From NCBI GenBank assembly GCA_910579685.1, contig CAJTVN010000008.1:58947-122946 (forward strand): a stretch of 64,000 nt of DNA, given 5' to 3'. Below, piece after piece: positions 42,755 through 50,987 of the stretch (its first letter is position 1; the number at the start of each line of letters is the position of its first letter). This DNA comes from an uncultured Lachnospiraceae bacterium. GTDB taxonomy: Bacteria; Bacillota; Clostridia; Lachnospirales; Lachnospiraceae. Position numbers and translations under genes: made by a program. Below the pieces are notes generated by a model. The model saw only the letters and a list, made by a program, of their open reading frames with translations. It ran no database searches and was not told the origin of the DNA.

Positions 42755-43837
42755 CTACTTCCTGGACAGCAGCTCCTCGAAATCAAACCGCTCCACAATC
42801 TGTCTCATATGCGCCAGATATTCCTCAATGGTTTTTCCCCCTTCCCCGGCGTTTTTCGCCACCAGGCAGGTTCCGTCCGCAAAGCACTCTGCCATAAACC
42901 GGTTGTAATCCGGATGATAATGGCTGTAATCCGCATAGTGGTTCAGATCCAGGATAATATCCTCCCTGTCCGGGAAAAAGTACACCTCCACATTCTCATA
43001 CGCATTCAGCCTCTGCGCAAGATACCGGTACTCCTCCATGGTCGCCTCCAGGTGATTTTCCTGCAGCACGTCATTCCAGTACAGAATGCTGTAGGGCGGA
43101 AAAAAGACCACAAACCGGGTATCCGGGTTTTCTTCAATAAAAGGACAGATATTCACGTCCAGATTCTTCTCCACGCCGGGAAGGTATTCCTCTTTTTTTG
43201 TCTCTTCCGTCACCTTCTTTGGGGAAGTGTAATTGTGAAGCACCCACTGCTCGCTGTAATATTCCTCGGTCCACCAGCTTGCGTACACGGTCGCAAGATC
43301 CGTGGGATCCGGATCCGCAAGCGGCCGCAGAATATAATTCAGGAGCACGTCCTTATTCAATAAATACTTGATATCGTTCAGATAATTCTGATCGTAGAGA
43401 TATTCCGGAATAGGGTATTTCGTCTCCGTAACCCCTCCTGTATAGGTGATCACATCAACTCCGAGAAATACGGTTTTTACCTCTCTCTTTCCGTCAAAAA
43501 TAATCTTCATGATATTGTACTGATCCCTGGGGAACGCACCGCTGTAGCTGAGCTTAATGGTGTTCAGTCCCATCAGCTCCTCAAACCAGTCCGTATTGAA
43601 GTTCACCGTCATGGAAGAGCCCAGAATCACACTGTCATAGTCCATGTGGGCGGCCATGCCCGGATTCTGGGAGAGCTGATTGTCCACCAGATAGGGGAAT
43701 CCCGCAAGAGGCCTGTGATAGTGAAAAAAAGGATCCACCAGAATCACGAGCCCTCCTGCGGCAAGGCACAGAATTGCGGCCATGGCAAGCAGGCCGGCCG
43801 TGGCCCTTTTAAATACATTTTTCTCTTTCTGCTCCAC
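42755..43837 (-). CDS. SGNH-like extracytoplasmic partner of MBOAT (AlgJ/DltD-like)
   Basis: A 360-residue protein with one N-terminal membrane helix (ATAGLLAMAAILCLAAGGLVILV) and an extracellular domain: VILGSSMTVNF (candidate Ser74/75), FPRDQYNIMKIIF, VFLGVDVITY and HYADYSHYHPDYNRFMAE (Asp-His dyad). This pattern is typical of the acyl-handing partner of MBOAT proteins in alginate and teichoic acid acylation. GTG 43837 follows AGGAG. It lies directly after the MBOAT gene with a structured spacer between. Probable role: completing O-acylation of the exported polysaccharide. Confidence 0.82.
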   Translation of the reverse strand: MEQKEKNVFKRATAGLLAMAAILCLAAGGLVILVDPFFHYHRPLAGFPYLVDNQLSQNPGMAAHMDYDSVILGSSMTVNFNTDWFEELMGLNTIKLSYSGAFPRDQYNIMKIIFDGKREVKTVFLGVDVITYTGGVTETKYPIPEYLYDQNYLNDIKYLLNKDVLLNYILRPLADPDPTDLATVYASWWTEEYYSEQWVLHNYTSPKKVTEETKKEEYLPGVEKNLDVNICPFIEENPDTRFVVFFPPYSILYWNDVLQENHLEATMEEYRYLAQRLNAYENVEVYFFPDREDIILDLNHYADYSHYHPDYNRFMAECFADGTCLVAKNAGEGGKTIEEYLAHMRQIVERFDFEELLSRK

Positions 43838-43867
43838 TTTTTATCTCCTGACAAAAAATCTTTCCGC

Positions 43868-43945
43868 CTGTGCGGCCAACGCCGCAATTTGCGGCGGCCC
43901 ACCCTGCAAAGTTCGCAAAACCTGCAGCGATTCGCTGCCGCACGG
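43868..43945 (-). other. multi-hairpin spacer between MBOAT and SGNH genes
   Basis: Outer arms GTGCGGC (43870-43876) and GCCGCAC (43937-43943) enclose CGCCGCA/TGCGGCG (43880-43896) and GCAGCG/CGCTGC (43924-43938, partly overlapping the outer arm). Read leftward the structure is followed by AAAGATTTTTTG, so it could attenuate or process the mRNA between the two genes. Confidence 0.65.
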
Positions 43946-43946
43946 T

Positions 43947-45443
43947 TCAAAAGTTAAAGTAAATAAAGGAGGTGACATTGGAAAAGGTAACGATGCACCA
44001 GAGGAACAAAACCGCCATTGCCCCCGTATGGAGAAGCTTGGGCTTCACCCTCTGTGCGCACTCCTGTGCCGTCCGGCCAAAAAACACAAGCCAAAGCAGC
44101 CCGGCCAGAATCAGCACCATCAGAATATAATGGGCGTACTGCCAGCGGTCTATGCGAAGCACCTTGATCACATACCAGAACTCGTCCAGGTTAAAGCAGC
44201 CCGCCAGCTCCCAGTTCAGCCTTCCAAACCGGAAGGACAGGATCTTCCGAAGCAGCGATACCGCCACGCCAAGAGACGGTGAGCGGAAAAACACCCAGGC
44301 AGCGTTCACATAGAGAAAAGTTCCCGCAACGGACAGGAGCCGCCGGCCCTTTTTAAGCAGAAGGCCGCCGGCGCCAGGTATCCGGTCCGGATCTTCCGAG
44401 CAGCCCGTCTTCCTGCCTGCGTCCCTCTCCATATGCCTTTTCCTCACATCCATACGGTATCTGGTAAGGACATACAAGATCCCGTGGAGCATTCCCCACA
44501 CAAGAAAGCTTGGCCCTGCTCCATGCCAGATTCCACTGACAAAAAACACGATCAGAATATTCCGATACGTTCTCCATCTCCCCCTGCGGCTTCCTCCCAG
44601 GGGAATATACAGATACCGGGTAAAAAACCGGGTAAGCGTGATGTGCCATCCCTTCCAGAATTCTATGATATTTCCCGCCTTGTAAGGCGAATGAAAATTG
44701 AGGGGAAGAGAAAAGCCCAGCATCTGAGCCGCTCCCGATGCCATATCGCAGTAACCGCTAAAATCAAAATACAGCTGCAGCGTGTAGGAGACCGTCACGA
44801 TCAGCGCATCCGCCGAATTCAGCGCATTCAGGCTGTTATATCCCTGATCCACCGCCCGTCCCAGGGTATCCGCAAGCAGAACCTTCTTGGCAAGGCCGAA
44901 AAGAAACAGATTAAGCCCCCGGTAAAAACACTCCCAGTCAAAAGGCCTTTCCGCCGCCGTCTCCACCTGCCCCTCCATCTCCTCCGGAAGCGCTATGGGG
45001 CCCTGGATCAGCTTGGGAAAAAACGTCACGTAAAATGCGTAATCCGCAAATCCCGTCTTTTTCAGGTTTCCTTTATATCCCTGCACCAAAAAGGCGATCT
45101 GGCTGAAGGTGAAAAAACTGATCCCCAGCGGCGCAAAGGCGCTGCCCGTATATTTAAAGACAAACAGGGCAAGCAGGTTCAGGGCGATCCCGAGAATCAG
45201 AACCGGCCTCCCACCGCCGTCGGCCGTTCTCCTCTTCATGAGCCGGTAAATCCCGTAATTGCCCGCCATGCTGACAAGCAGCGCCGGAAGGTTCAAGGGG
45301 TTCAAAAAGGCATAAAACCACAGGGACAATAGGGTCAGAACCGCCTTGACAGCGATTATGCTTCCCCGCTTCCTGAGTCCGTAGAATCCCCCAAGGCACA
45401 GGGGGAAAAACAGAAACACAAATACATATGAGTTAAACAACAT
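43947..45443 (-). CDS. MBOAT family O-acyltransferase
   Basis: A 498-residue polytopic membrane protein of the AlgI/DltB class that moves acyl groups across the membrane to a glycan. Landmarks: the family N-terminus MLFNSYVFVFLFFPL, GISFFTFSQIAFLVQGYKG, YVTFFPKLIQGPI, YFDFSGYCDMASGAAQMLGF, FWKGWHITLTRFFTRYLYIPLGGSR and the catalytic-His segment SGIWHGAGPSFLVWG. I chose ATG 45443, which gives the canonical N-terminus; TTG 45452 overlaps the upstream stop. It forms a functional pair with the SGNH gene downstream. Confidence 0.95.
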   Translation of the reverse strand: MLFNSYVFVFLFFPLCLGGFYGLRKRGSIIAVKAVLTLLSLWFYAFLNPLNLPALLVSMAGNYGIYRLMKRRTADGGGRPVLILGIALNLLALFVFKYTGSAFAPLGISFFTFSQIAFLVQGYKGNLKKTGFADYAFYVTFFPKLIQGPIALPEEMEGQVETAAERPFDWECFYRGLNLFLFGLAKKVLLADTLGRAVDQGYNSLNALNSADALIVTVSYTLQLYFDFSGYCDMASGAAQMLGFSLPLNFHSPYKAGNIIEFWKGWHITLTRFFTRYLYIPLGGSRRGRWRTYRNILIVFFVSGIWHGAGPSFLVWGMLHGILYVLTRYRMDVRKRHMERDAGRKTGCSEDPDRIPGAGGLLLKKGRRLLSVAGTFLYVNAAWVFFRSPSLGVAVSLLRKILSFRFGRLNWELAGCFNLDEFWYVIKVLRIDRWQYAHYILMVLILAGLLWLVFFGRTAQECAQRVKPKLLHTGAMAVLFLWCIVTFSNVTSFIYFNF

Positions 45444-45448
45444 TCCGC

Positions 45449-46258
45449 TCAATCCTCTTCATAATACTGCTGCCAGCTCTCCACCTGCGCAGCCGCAACC
45501 GGATCCAGATAGACACGGTAACCGTCAATGTCCGCAAGAAACTGCAGGCCAAGCTCCTCGGGGTCTCCCTTTACCTGCCTTGTGGGATTGATCACGATAT
45601 ACTGACAGTACTCCTTTCTCGTGGCCTCCATCAGCTCTTCCAGGTCAATGATCTCCGTCTCCTCCATGGCCGCATGGACTTCATTGTAATAATCCCACTG
45701 CCCCTCGACCATCTCCCGCCCGTAGGGCATCCGGATCGCCGCATTGTACTGCCGCACAAAATACACCAGCTCCTCGGGAACCACCGCCATCACCTGTCCC
45801 TGCACACCCTCCGGCGCAATCAGATCGCAGATGCGCACCACGGTATCCGGGATGTGATAAAGATTTTCCGCCTTTGAGATATAGGCGCTTTTGTACACCA
45901 GGTTTCCGCAAAAAATGATGAGAGCGGACGATACCGCAAGCCCGATCCTTCTGTGTTTTTCAAACATCCTGCACAGTCCGTAAGCCGTGATCACTCCCAG
46001 TGGAATGGTCCACAAGACCCGGTAATAAGTGGCCCCGTCAAGCCCTGCCGCCACAAAGAATTTGCGGCTTAAGGGACACAGAAACAGCAGCAGGATGAGA
46101 ACCGGCGCAAACACATACAGCGTTTTTATCTTCTTGTCCTTCTCCGCAAAGAGCAGATAAAGCCATGCAAGGCCGGCCAGCACAATCAGCGGCCTCATTC
46201 CCGTATACAGCTTGAATATCACAAGGCTTTCCATAAAAATTCCATACATAACAGACAC
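45449..46258 (-). CDS. polytopic membrane protein of the glycan locus, unassigned
   Basis: 269 residues: about four hydrophobic helices in the first 130 (RPLIVLAGLAWLYLLFAEKD, LYVFAPVLILLLFLCPLS, YRVLWTIPLGVITAYGLCRMF, IGLAVSSALIIFCGNLVY), then a soluble C-terminal half (VPEELVYFVRQYNAAIRMPYGREMVEGQWDYYNEVH). It looks like the C-terminal part of a GT-C-like protein whose N-terminal part could be the next gene upstream (46271-47413), 12 bases away. The two may act as a split pair. GTG 46258 or ATG 46249 is possible. Confidence 0.65.
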   Translation of the reverse strand: MSVMYGIFMESLVIFKLYTGMRPLIVLAGLAWLYLLFAEKDKKIKTLYVFAPVLILLLFLCPLSRKFFVAAGLDGATYYRVLWTIPLGVITAYGLCRMFEKHRRIGLAVSSALIIFCGNLVYKSAYISKAENLYHIPDTVVRICDLIAPEGVQGQVMAVVPEELVYFVRQYNAAIRMPYGREMVEGQWDYYNEVHAAMEETEIIDLEELMEATRKEYCQYIVINPTRQVKGDPEELGLQFLADIDGYRVYLDPVAAAQVESWQQYYEED

Positions 46259-46270
46259 ATCCCTCCCTTT

Positions 46271-47413
46271 TTACCGGCTGATCACCAGATAGACCAGCAC
46301 GTAGGCCGCAGCCGGAATACAGCAAAGCCCGGCCCGGATCAGGATTCCAAATTTCCGGTATCTTACCGCAAAGAGAACCCCAAGCCCCGCCGTAAGAAGA
46401 CCGCTGAGCATGACCGCAAGAGAGCTGGCCGCACCCGCCGCCAGATTCAGACAGGCAAGGATCAGCCAGAAGCCCTTGTTTTCCCGCTCCGTCCTCTCCA
46501 TCCACACATGCCCGGGCCAGTCCTCCCAGCTGTCGTCAAACAGATTCAGAAAAATCCAAAACACCGCCGGCAGAATAAAATTCCCCGCCACGGACTTTCC
46601 CTGCCAGGTCCGCGTGAGCAGAAAGGTCTCGTTGGTGTAAATGGAGACGTTTCCGAAAATCTGAAAAACCGCAAGCAGAACCATGAATACCGGAAGCAGA
46701 TCCTTCTTTTTCGAAAACAGCGCCCGTCCAATCTGGAAATACACAAGATAGGTGAGCGGAAGCAGCAAAAGGGGCATCACGCTGTGCATGACGACCGTCG
46801 GGTGCAGCCCGCTCATTCTCGCCACAAACGCCTCCCATATGGGAAACAGCGCAAGGGCGTGGCGCACATCCAGAGGCGCGCTCCTTCCCGTGTAGGGATT
46901 GATGCGGTAGAGCGAATCCATCTGCCAGGCAATGACGCCCTGGGCTCCGTAGTAGGCGTCGTCCCCGTCAAAGGAAGCCCTGGTGAAGGCCATATACAGC
47001 TGAAAGGCCGCAAGCAGGAGAAAAAGGGCATAGGTAAGCTTATCCTCCGCTGATATCCGATCAAACGCTCCCCTTTGCGAAGAGAAAAACTCGCCGTCCC
47101 TCCTGCTTTTTACCGCCATAAGCGCAAAGCCCGCAAGTGCCAGACACAGGGACAGGGCCATAAAAAGATAAGACAGCAGGGAGAAGGAATTGTACGTCAC
47201 AAAGATCACCACGGGAATCCCCGTCAGTTCAAAGAGAGCAAGCGCAAGCACGTATCCCGCCGCCAGCGCAGCCCCTGGCGTCCGCTTTCCCTGCGGCAGG
47301 GCACACAGCAGGAAAAGCCCCATGCCAAAGGGAATAACCAAAAGCCAGATCATCAGATATATGACTGGCAGTACATTCTGCAACACGCCGCTAAACACCT
47401 CCATAGATTTCAA
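46271..47413 (-). CDS. polytopic membrane protein, DUF6077-like, possible GT-C half
   Basis: A 380-residue protein with about nine membrane helices. An early loop contains FTRASFDGDDAYYGAQGVIAW, resembling the acidic Asp-Asp loop of GT-C glycosyltransferases, followed by RRINPYTGR-type residues (YRINPYTGRSAPLDVRHALALFPIWEA). It ends abruptly after a helix (YVLVYLVISR), and the next gene continues with helices and a soluble domain, so the pair may together equal one GT-C enzyme. TTG 47413 and ATG 47404 are candidate starts. Confidence 0.65.
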   Translation of the reverse strand: MKSMEVFSGVLQNVLPVIYLMIWLLVIPFGMGLFLLCALPQGKRTPGAALAAGYVLALALFELTGIPVVIFVTYNSFSLLSYLFMALSLCLALAGFALMAVKSRRDGEFFSSQRGAFDRISAEDKLTYALFLLLAAFQLYMAFTRASFDGDDAYYGAQGVIAWQMDSLYRINPYTGRSAPLDVRHALALFPIWEAFVARMSGLHPTVVMHSVMPLLLLPLTYLVYFQIGRALFSKKKDLLPVFMVLLAVFQIFGNVSIYTNETFLLTRTWQGKSVAGNFILPAVFWIFLNLFDDSWEDWPGHVWMERTERENKGFWLILACLNLAAGAASSLAVMLSGLLTAGLGVLFAVRYRKFGILIRAGLCCIPAAAYVLVYLVISR

Positions 47414-47431
47414 TCCCGCCTTTCCGATCGT

Positions 47432-48988
47432 TTATTTTTTCTCGAACAGGTAATAGGTGAATTCCTGTTCCCCCATAGACCATTTTTCTTCGCCGGCAAG
47501 CTCATACTTCTCAAAAATCACATCCGGATAGCCGTCCCTCGCCAGCACGAAATCCGTCCTCCCCTCACGGACATAGCTCTCCTGCTCCTCGTACACCAGA
47601 TCCATATTTATGGTCTGTGTCTGGAACCACCGGCAGGTGGGGACAATGTCGCAGACCGTATACAGCCCCGCATCCAGGCAGCCGATGTTGAGAAGGGTCG
47701 GATCCTCCTTAAGCCTCACAATCTCTCTGAATTTATAGAGAAAAATGTCTTCCCTTTTCTCAGACAGGAAGGGAATGTTCATGGACGTTGCGGCGACAAA
47801 AGCCGCACTCGCAAGAAGGGAGGCCGCACATCCGGCCGCCAGCGCCCGGCGCCCTCCCGCCGTTTTTGCGGATTGCGCCCCAAAGGGCTCTTTTCTTATC
47901 CCCCTTTGCCCCCACCAGGCAAACAGCCTTTGCGCCGCCTTTCCCAGATAAGCAAACCCGAGAGGGGAGAACACAAAAAGCGGAAGCGCATAATAGGGAA
48001 GCTCCGAGCCTCCCACGTAAATTCCCAGAAACAGGAAAAAGCACAGGGCAATGATATGGAAGCGCGCAAGCAGGCTTCTGCCCTTTCCCAGAAGCTCCGC
48101 CAGCACTCCCGGTATGACAAACACAAAATAACCGCTGTTTTTCCGCGCCACCCAGTACAAAAGCTTGGAGAGCGTGTAGACCCGTTCCGAAAGAGAAGGC
48201 CCTTTGCTGTTTAAATTGCTGTAGGCAAACACGTTGATATACACATAACCCCAGTACCAGTCATAGAGTGCGCCATTTATGGCAAAATAAACCGCCCAGG
48301 GCACAAAGGGGAGCGCCATCCCGGCCAGAAAAATCCCGCAGGCGCCTAAGGCTCCCTTCAGATTCCGTTTTGCCAGAAAGGCAAAGGCGACGCACATCAT
48401 CCAGGCAAAGAAGAGCCCCAGGGAGGTGAACTTGATATTTGCCACCATTCCTGCAAGCAGGCCGCCCGCAAAAACCGTCCCTTTTCCCATCTTGCGATCC
48501 GGATAATCCTGCCTGAAGTAGCGCAGGGAAAGATAAAACCCCCAGAGCAGAAAGGGCAGACAGACCTCCTCCGCACTGCCGCCCCAGTAAAAGCTCTGAG
48601 AGGAAAATCCCGCCGCCAACGCAAGGGGCGCAAGAATAAGGGAAGCGCTCTTTTTCACGTACAGCCGCAGAATCTTTATTATGGCCGTAAGGTCAAATAC
48701 CGCAAGGATCAGCTCCAGCAAAAACACGCCGGCAAACGTGGTATGGGAGACAAGATAGGCCAGTCCGTAAAAAAAGTACAGGTACATCCCCTTCTGGTCA
48801 AAAATATCACGGTAGGGCACCCTGCCGTTAAAAAGAGCCTTGCCCATGGAAAAATAGCTGTTTGCATCGTTCCAGTCGTTACAGGGATAGAGAAAAGAGG
48901 AGCGGGTTGCAAATAGCAGTATGAAAAATGCGGCGGCGGCGCAATATAATAGCAGACAGATTGTTTCTTTTTTCCTTTTTGGAAGCAT
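47432..48988 (-). CDS. GT-C fold membrane glycosyltransferase-like protein
   Basis: 518 residues with 11-12 membrane helices and a C-terminal soluble part. The first outside loop has NDWNDANSYFSMGKALFNGRVPYRDIFDQKGMYLYF, with the conserved acidic residues and the VPYRDxFDQKGP-like motif of GT39/PMT-type GT-C enzymes that use polyprenyl-phosphate sugars. The tail (LKEDPTLLNIGCLDAGLYTVCDIVPTCRWF) is typical of the same group. ATG 48988 follows AAAGAGG; an upstream ATG at 49018 is less likely. It heads the leftward unit that continues through MBOAT and GH78. Confidence 0.82.
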   Translation of the reverse strand: MLPKRKKETICLLLYCAAAAFFILLFATRSSFLYPCNDWNDANSYFSMGKALFNGRVPYRDIFDQKGMYLYFFYGLAYLVSHTTFAGVFLLELILAVFDLTAIIKILRLYVKKSASLILAPLALAAGFSSQSFYWGGSAEEVCLPFLLWGFYLSLRYFRQDYPDRKMGKGTVFAGGLLAGMVANIKFTSLGLFFAWMMCVAFAFLAKRNLKGALGACGIFLAGMALPFVPWAVYFAINGALYDWYWGYVYINVFAYSNLNSKGPSLSERVYTLSKLLYWVARKNSGYFVFVIPGVLAELLGKGRSLLARFHIIALCFFLFLGIYVGGSELPYYALPLFVFSPLGFAYLGKAAQRLFAWWGQRGIRKEPFGAQSAKTAGGRRALAAGCAASLLASAAFVAATSMNIPFLSEKREDIFLYKFREIVRLKEDPTLLNIGCLDAGLYTVCDIVPTCRWFQTQTINMDLVYEEQESYVREGRTDFVLARDGYPDVIFEKYELAGEEKWSMGEQEFTYYLFEKK

Positions 48989-49019
48989 GATTTTTTCCTC
49001 TTTTTTTCCTGTTGGCATA

Positions 49020-49048
49020 AGTATACCATAGTAGACACTCCTGCGCAA
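49020..49048 (-). promoter_or_regulatory. promoter of the GT-C/MBOAT unit
   Basis: On the minus strand TTGCGC (49043-49048), a 17-base spacer and TATACT (49020-49025) with extended TGG. It overlaps the rightward promoter at 49032-49060. Confidence 0.6.
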
Positions 49049-49060
49049 ATGTGGTACAAT
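49032..49060 (+). promoter_or_regulatory. promoter of the 49310 flavoprotein gene
   Basis: TAGACA (49032-49037), a 17-base spacer and TACAAT (49055-49060) with extended TGG. Transcription would start near 49067, giving a leader of about 240 bases that contains the structured element at 49086-49279. Confidence 0.65.
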
Positions 49061-49085
49061 TTTAATAATTATATTTTCTGTAAAT

Positions 49086-49279
49086 GTTACGATTCACAGC
49101 CACATGAGAATCAGCAGACAGATTCGTCAAGTTTGCTTGTAAGAAGCTGGCTGCTGATTTTCGTGTGACCGGAAGCAGTCACTCCACCCACATAAGCAAA
49201 ACGGAAAGCCGCAAAGCGGCGGCAGACAGCGCAGCTGGCTGGTTTTGCGCATGTGAGGGGGAGGGCTTCGAATCGTAAC
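49086..49279 (+). ncRNA. structured leader element with conserved hairpin core
   Basis: Outer arms GTTACGATTC (49086-49095) and GAATCGTAAC (49270-49279) are perfectly complementary. Inside, one hairpin pairs CACATGAGAATCAGCAG (from 49101) with CTGCTGATTTTCGTGTG (49151-49167) and carries the core GATTCGTCAAG-TTTGCTTG-TAAGAAG at its tip. A second pairs AGCAAAAC (49195-49202) with GTTTTGCG (49242-49249). A relative with the same core but another stem lies at 63927-64000. No known riboswitch class was recognised. It lies in the probable 5' leader of the next gene. Confidence 0.7.
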
Positions 49280-49309
49280 CTGTAGATAAAACGAAAGGTA
49301 AGGTATTGT

Positions 49310-50887
49310 ATGAAAAAGGCCCTTATAATCGGTGCTGGTCCCGCCGGACTTACCGCAGCCTACGAGCTGCTCACCAAATCACACGACATTGAAGTGACAG
49401 TATTCGAAGAGAGCGACTGTTTCGGCGGCATTTCCAAAACCGTTAACTATAAAGGAAACCGCATGGACATGGGCGGCCACCGCTTCTTTTCCAAGATCCC
49501 GGAGGTCAACGCCTGGTGGGACCGGATGCTCCCCATGCAGGGCGCTCCCACCTATGACGATATTCTCTTAAACCGCAAAATGCCGCTTACCAAAGGCGGC
49601 CCCGACCCGGAGAAGGAAGACCGAGTCATGCTCACCAGGCACCGCGTCTCCCGCATTTACTTCGAGGACAAGTTTTACGATTATCCCGTTTCCCTGAAGC
49701 TGGAAACCCTGAAAAATTTCGGTTTCCTCACCACCATGCAGGTGGGCTTCAGCTATCTTCACGCCCTTCTCTTTAAAAGAAAGGAGAACAGCCTGGAGGA
49801 CTTTTATATCAACCGCTATGGCAAAAAGCTGTATTCCATGTTCTTTGAAAATTATACCGAAAATCTCTGGGGACGCCATCCCAATGGGATTGACCCCTCC
49901 TGGGGTGCGCAGCGCACCAAGGGAATGTCCATCATGGCCATCCTCAAGGACAATATCGAGAAGAAGTTCAAGAAGAAGAACCGAAAAGTGGAGACCTCCC
50001 TCATCGAGGAATTCAAGTATCCCAAGCTTGGCCCGGGCCAGCTCTGGGAGGTGACGGCCCATGAGGTTGAAAAGCTGGGCGGCACCATCATCAAAAACGC
50101 AAGAGTGACCAAACTCCACAAGAACGATAAGAACCTCATCACCTCCCTCACCTACGAAAAGGACGGGCAGGAGCATACCATGGAGGGCGACTATTTCATC
50201 TCCTCCATGCCCGTAAAGGATCTGGTGGCAGGCATGAACGATGTCCCGGCGGATCCCGCCAGAATTGCGGCAGGCCTTCCCTACCGCGACTACATGACTC
50301 TGGGAGTGCTGGTTCCGAAGATCAATCTGAAGAACGAAACGGAGCTGAAAACGGTCAGCAATATTGTTCCCGACTGCTGGGTCTATGTGCACGACCGCAG
50401 CGTAAAGCTGGGACGTTTCCAGATTTACAACAACTGGTCACCTTATATGATCAAAGATCTGGAACACACGGTCTGGATCGGCCTGGAGTATTTTGTCACC
50501 GAGGGGGACGAGTTCTGGCAGATGAGCGAAGAGGAATTTGCCAGGTTCGGAATCGCCGAAATGCTCAAAATGAGGCTGATCGACAGCCCTGACGTGGTGC
50601 TGGATGTCCACATGGAAAAGGTAAAGAAAGCGTATCCCGCTTACTTTGATACCTATGACGAGATCGACACCCTTGTAGGCTATTTAAGCTCCATCGACAA
50701 TCTCTACTGCGTGGGCCGCAACGGCCAGCACCGCTACAACAATATCGACCACTCCATGGTCACCTCCTTTGAGACCGTGAAGAATATCTTAAGCGGGCAG
50801 AAGGACAAGACCAACATCTGGAATGTGAATACCGAGAAAGAGTACCATGAGACCAAGGATGCCACGGAGGTCGGCGAGGTGGATTAA
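49310..50887 (+). CDS. NAD(P)/FAD-dependent oxidoreductase, UDP-galactopyranose-mutase-like
   Basis: A 525-residue flavoprotein starting KKALIIGAGPAGLTAAYELL (Rossmann GxGxxG), then FEESDCFGGISKTVNYKGNRMDMGGHRFF, YFISSMPVKDLV and a C-terminal LYCVGRNGQHRYNNIDHSMVTS that would contact the flavin. It belongs with the Glf-like amine-oxidase/protoporphyrinogen-oxidase superfamily common in polysaccharide loci. Exact substrate is unknown; a sugar-ring or nucleotide-sugar modification is the likely role. It is longer than classical UDP-galactopyranose mutases (about 370-390). It is transcribed rightward, alone, behind a long structured leader. Confidence 0.85.
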   Translation: MKKALIIGAGPAGLTAAYELLTKSHDIEVTVFEESDCFGGISKTVNYKGNRMDMGGHRFFSKIPEVNAWWDRMLPMQGAPTYDDILLNRKMPLTKGGPDPEKEDRVMLTRHRVSRIYFEDKFYDYPVSLKLETLKNFGFLTTMQVGFSYLHALLFKRKENSLEDFYINRYGKKLYSMFFENYTENLWGRHPNGIDPSWGAQRTKGMSIMAILKDNIEKKFKKKNRKVETSLIEEFKYPKLGPGQLWEVTAHEVEKLGGTIIKNARVTKLHKNDKNLITSLTYEKDGQEHTMEGDYFISSMPVKDLVAGMNDVPADPARIAAGLPYRDYMTLGVLVPKINLKNETELKTVSNIVPDCWVYVHDRSVKLGRFQIYNNWSPYMIKDLEHTVWIGLEYFVTEGDEFWQMSEEEFARFGIAEMLKMRLIDSPDVVLDVHMEKVKKAYPAYFDTYDEIDTLVGYLSSIDNLYCVGRNGQHRYNNIDHSMVTSFETVKNILSGQKDKTNIWNVNTEKEYHETKDATEVGEVD

Positions 50888-50893
50888 ACTGAC

Positions 50894-50931
50894 AACGCTG
50901 CAAACCGCTTAAATACTGCGGTTGCAGCGTT
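50894..50931. terminator. hairpin between convergent genes
   Basis: AACGCTGCAAACCGC and GCGGTTGCAGCGTT pair with one bulged A. No clear T-run follows, but the position between two convergent genes supports a terminator role. Confidence 0.6.
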
Positions 50932-50987
50932 ATAATATCCTCTCTGTTGTTTCATTGGCCAATTTCTATATGCAGAATACAGATTCC

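Noticed and set aside
43868..43945. Cloverleaf-like fold taken as a tRNA
   Set aside because: No T-loop GTTCRA box, no anticodon arm geometry and no CCA-type acceptor.
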